Positions 4,769 through 5,049 of a stretch of 5,049 bases of DNA are shown one piece after another. The notes under the pieces were generated by a model. The model had not been told where the DNA came from and did not search any database. It worked only from the letters and a program-made list of their open reading frames with translations. Origin of the DNA: Sporomusaceae bacterium UBA1887 (lineage in GTDB: Bacteria > Bacillota > Negativicutes > Sporomusales > DSM-15969); contig DDHB01000078.1 in the NCBI GenBank assembly GCA_002337925.1, forward strand, positions 493-5,541, read 5' to 3'. A program made the translations under genes and the position numbers. How positions within the stretch are numbered: position 1 is the first letter of the stretch; the number at the start of each line of letters is the position of its first letter.

Positions 4769-5049
4769 TCATTGCCTTCCCACAGCACTTACGACCTCAA
4801 ACATAGGCAGTACGACTGCAATTACAATTAAACCAATTATTCCGCCTAAAAAACCAACTAACAGCGGTTCCAGCATACTACTTAAGCACGTAACAATGTC
4901 ATCCACATCTTCTTCGTAAAAATCAGCTATTTTCTCCAGCATTTTATCGATTTCTCCCGTCTCCTCGCCGATTGCTATCATCTGGATAACCAAGGGAGGA
5001 AATACACCGCAATTGCTTAAGGGCGCAGCTAGCCCCAAGCCCTGTCTAC
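4769..5049 (-). CDS. pilC: Type IV pilus inner-membrane platform protein PilC/GspF, C-terminal 92 residues (5' end outside window)
   Basis: PilC is the polytopic inner-membrane platform on which the assembly ATPase acts to add or remove pilins. The frame is open to the right edge and ends at TGA (4771-4769), so 92 complete codons of a protein usually near 400 residues are visible; the true start is outside. The visible part has the family's C-terminal signature: GLGLAAPL, then FPPLVIQMIAIGEETGEIDKML, EKIADFYEEDVD, SSMLEPLLVGFLGGIIGLIVIAVVLPMFEV. The last stretch is the final membrane helix, and the Glu-Pro before it is typical. It lies 26 bases upstream of the pilin gene in the same direction. 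Type II secretion GspF is the nearest alternative; the pilM gene downstream supports the pilus assignment. The ATPase gene pilB and/or pilT is expected upstream. Confidence 0.94.
   Translation of the reverse strand, partial: RQGLGLAAPLSNCGVFPPLVIQMIAIGEETGEIDKMLEKIADFYEEDVDDIVTCLSSMLEPLLVGFLGGIIGLIVIAVVLPMFEVVSAVGRQ

Noticed and set aside
1..5049. Type II secretion operon instead of a type IV pilus
   Set aside because: The pseudopilin-like set alone would fit both, but pilM, the PilX-type AEAG signature and the ComFB gene favour a pilus.

Overview
The window is a stretch of one type IV pilus (T4P) assembly operon. Every gene lies on the minus strand, so it reads from right to left. The gene order, the AGGAG-type ribosome binding sites, a TTG start, the moderate base composition (mid-40s % GC by eye) and a ComFB protein together suggest a Firmicute. 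A Negativicutes/Sporomusa-like anaerobe, or a Clostridia-class relative, is the best guess; this is inference from gene content, with no database search behind it.

In transcription order the genes are: the C-terminal end of the inner-membrane platform protein PilC/GspF (5049-4769, enters from outside); a probable major pilin (4742-4356); the prepilin peptidase PilD (4305-3565); a GspH/FimT-like minor prepilin (3565-3116, start corrected); a PilV/GspI-like minor prepilin (3098-2676); a PilW/GspJ-like minor prepilin (2648-2130, start corrected); a PilX/GspK-like protein with a beta-solenoid-like C-terminal part (2114-1131, TTG start); a small ComFB-family protein (1112-834); and the N-terminal 276 residues of PilM (828-1, leaves the window). 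Intergenic gaps run from overlap to 50 bases. I see no terminator, tRNA, rRNA, CRISPR, insertion sequence or gene-free stretch over 50 bases.

Together these encode the platform (PilC), the fibre subunit, its processing enzyme (PilD), a complete H-I-J-K-like set of four minor pilins expected to form the priming/tip complex, and the start of the PilM-N-O alignment complex. The assembly ATPases and PilN/PilO are expected just outside.

The points most worth a second look are: a ComFB gene placed between the tip-pilin genes and pilM, suggesting a second-messenger-gated pilus or DNA-uptake machine; a GRxR motif at the C terminus of the GspH/FimT-like pilin, resembling the DNA-binding motif of FimT; the beta-solenoid extension and missing Glu5 on the PilX-like subunit; and an eight-base T run near the start of pilD, where loss of one base gives an immediate stop.
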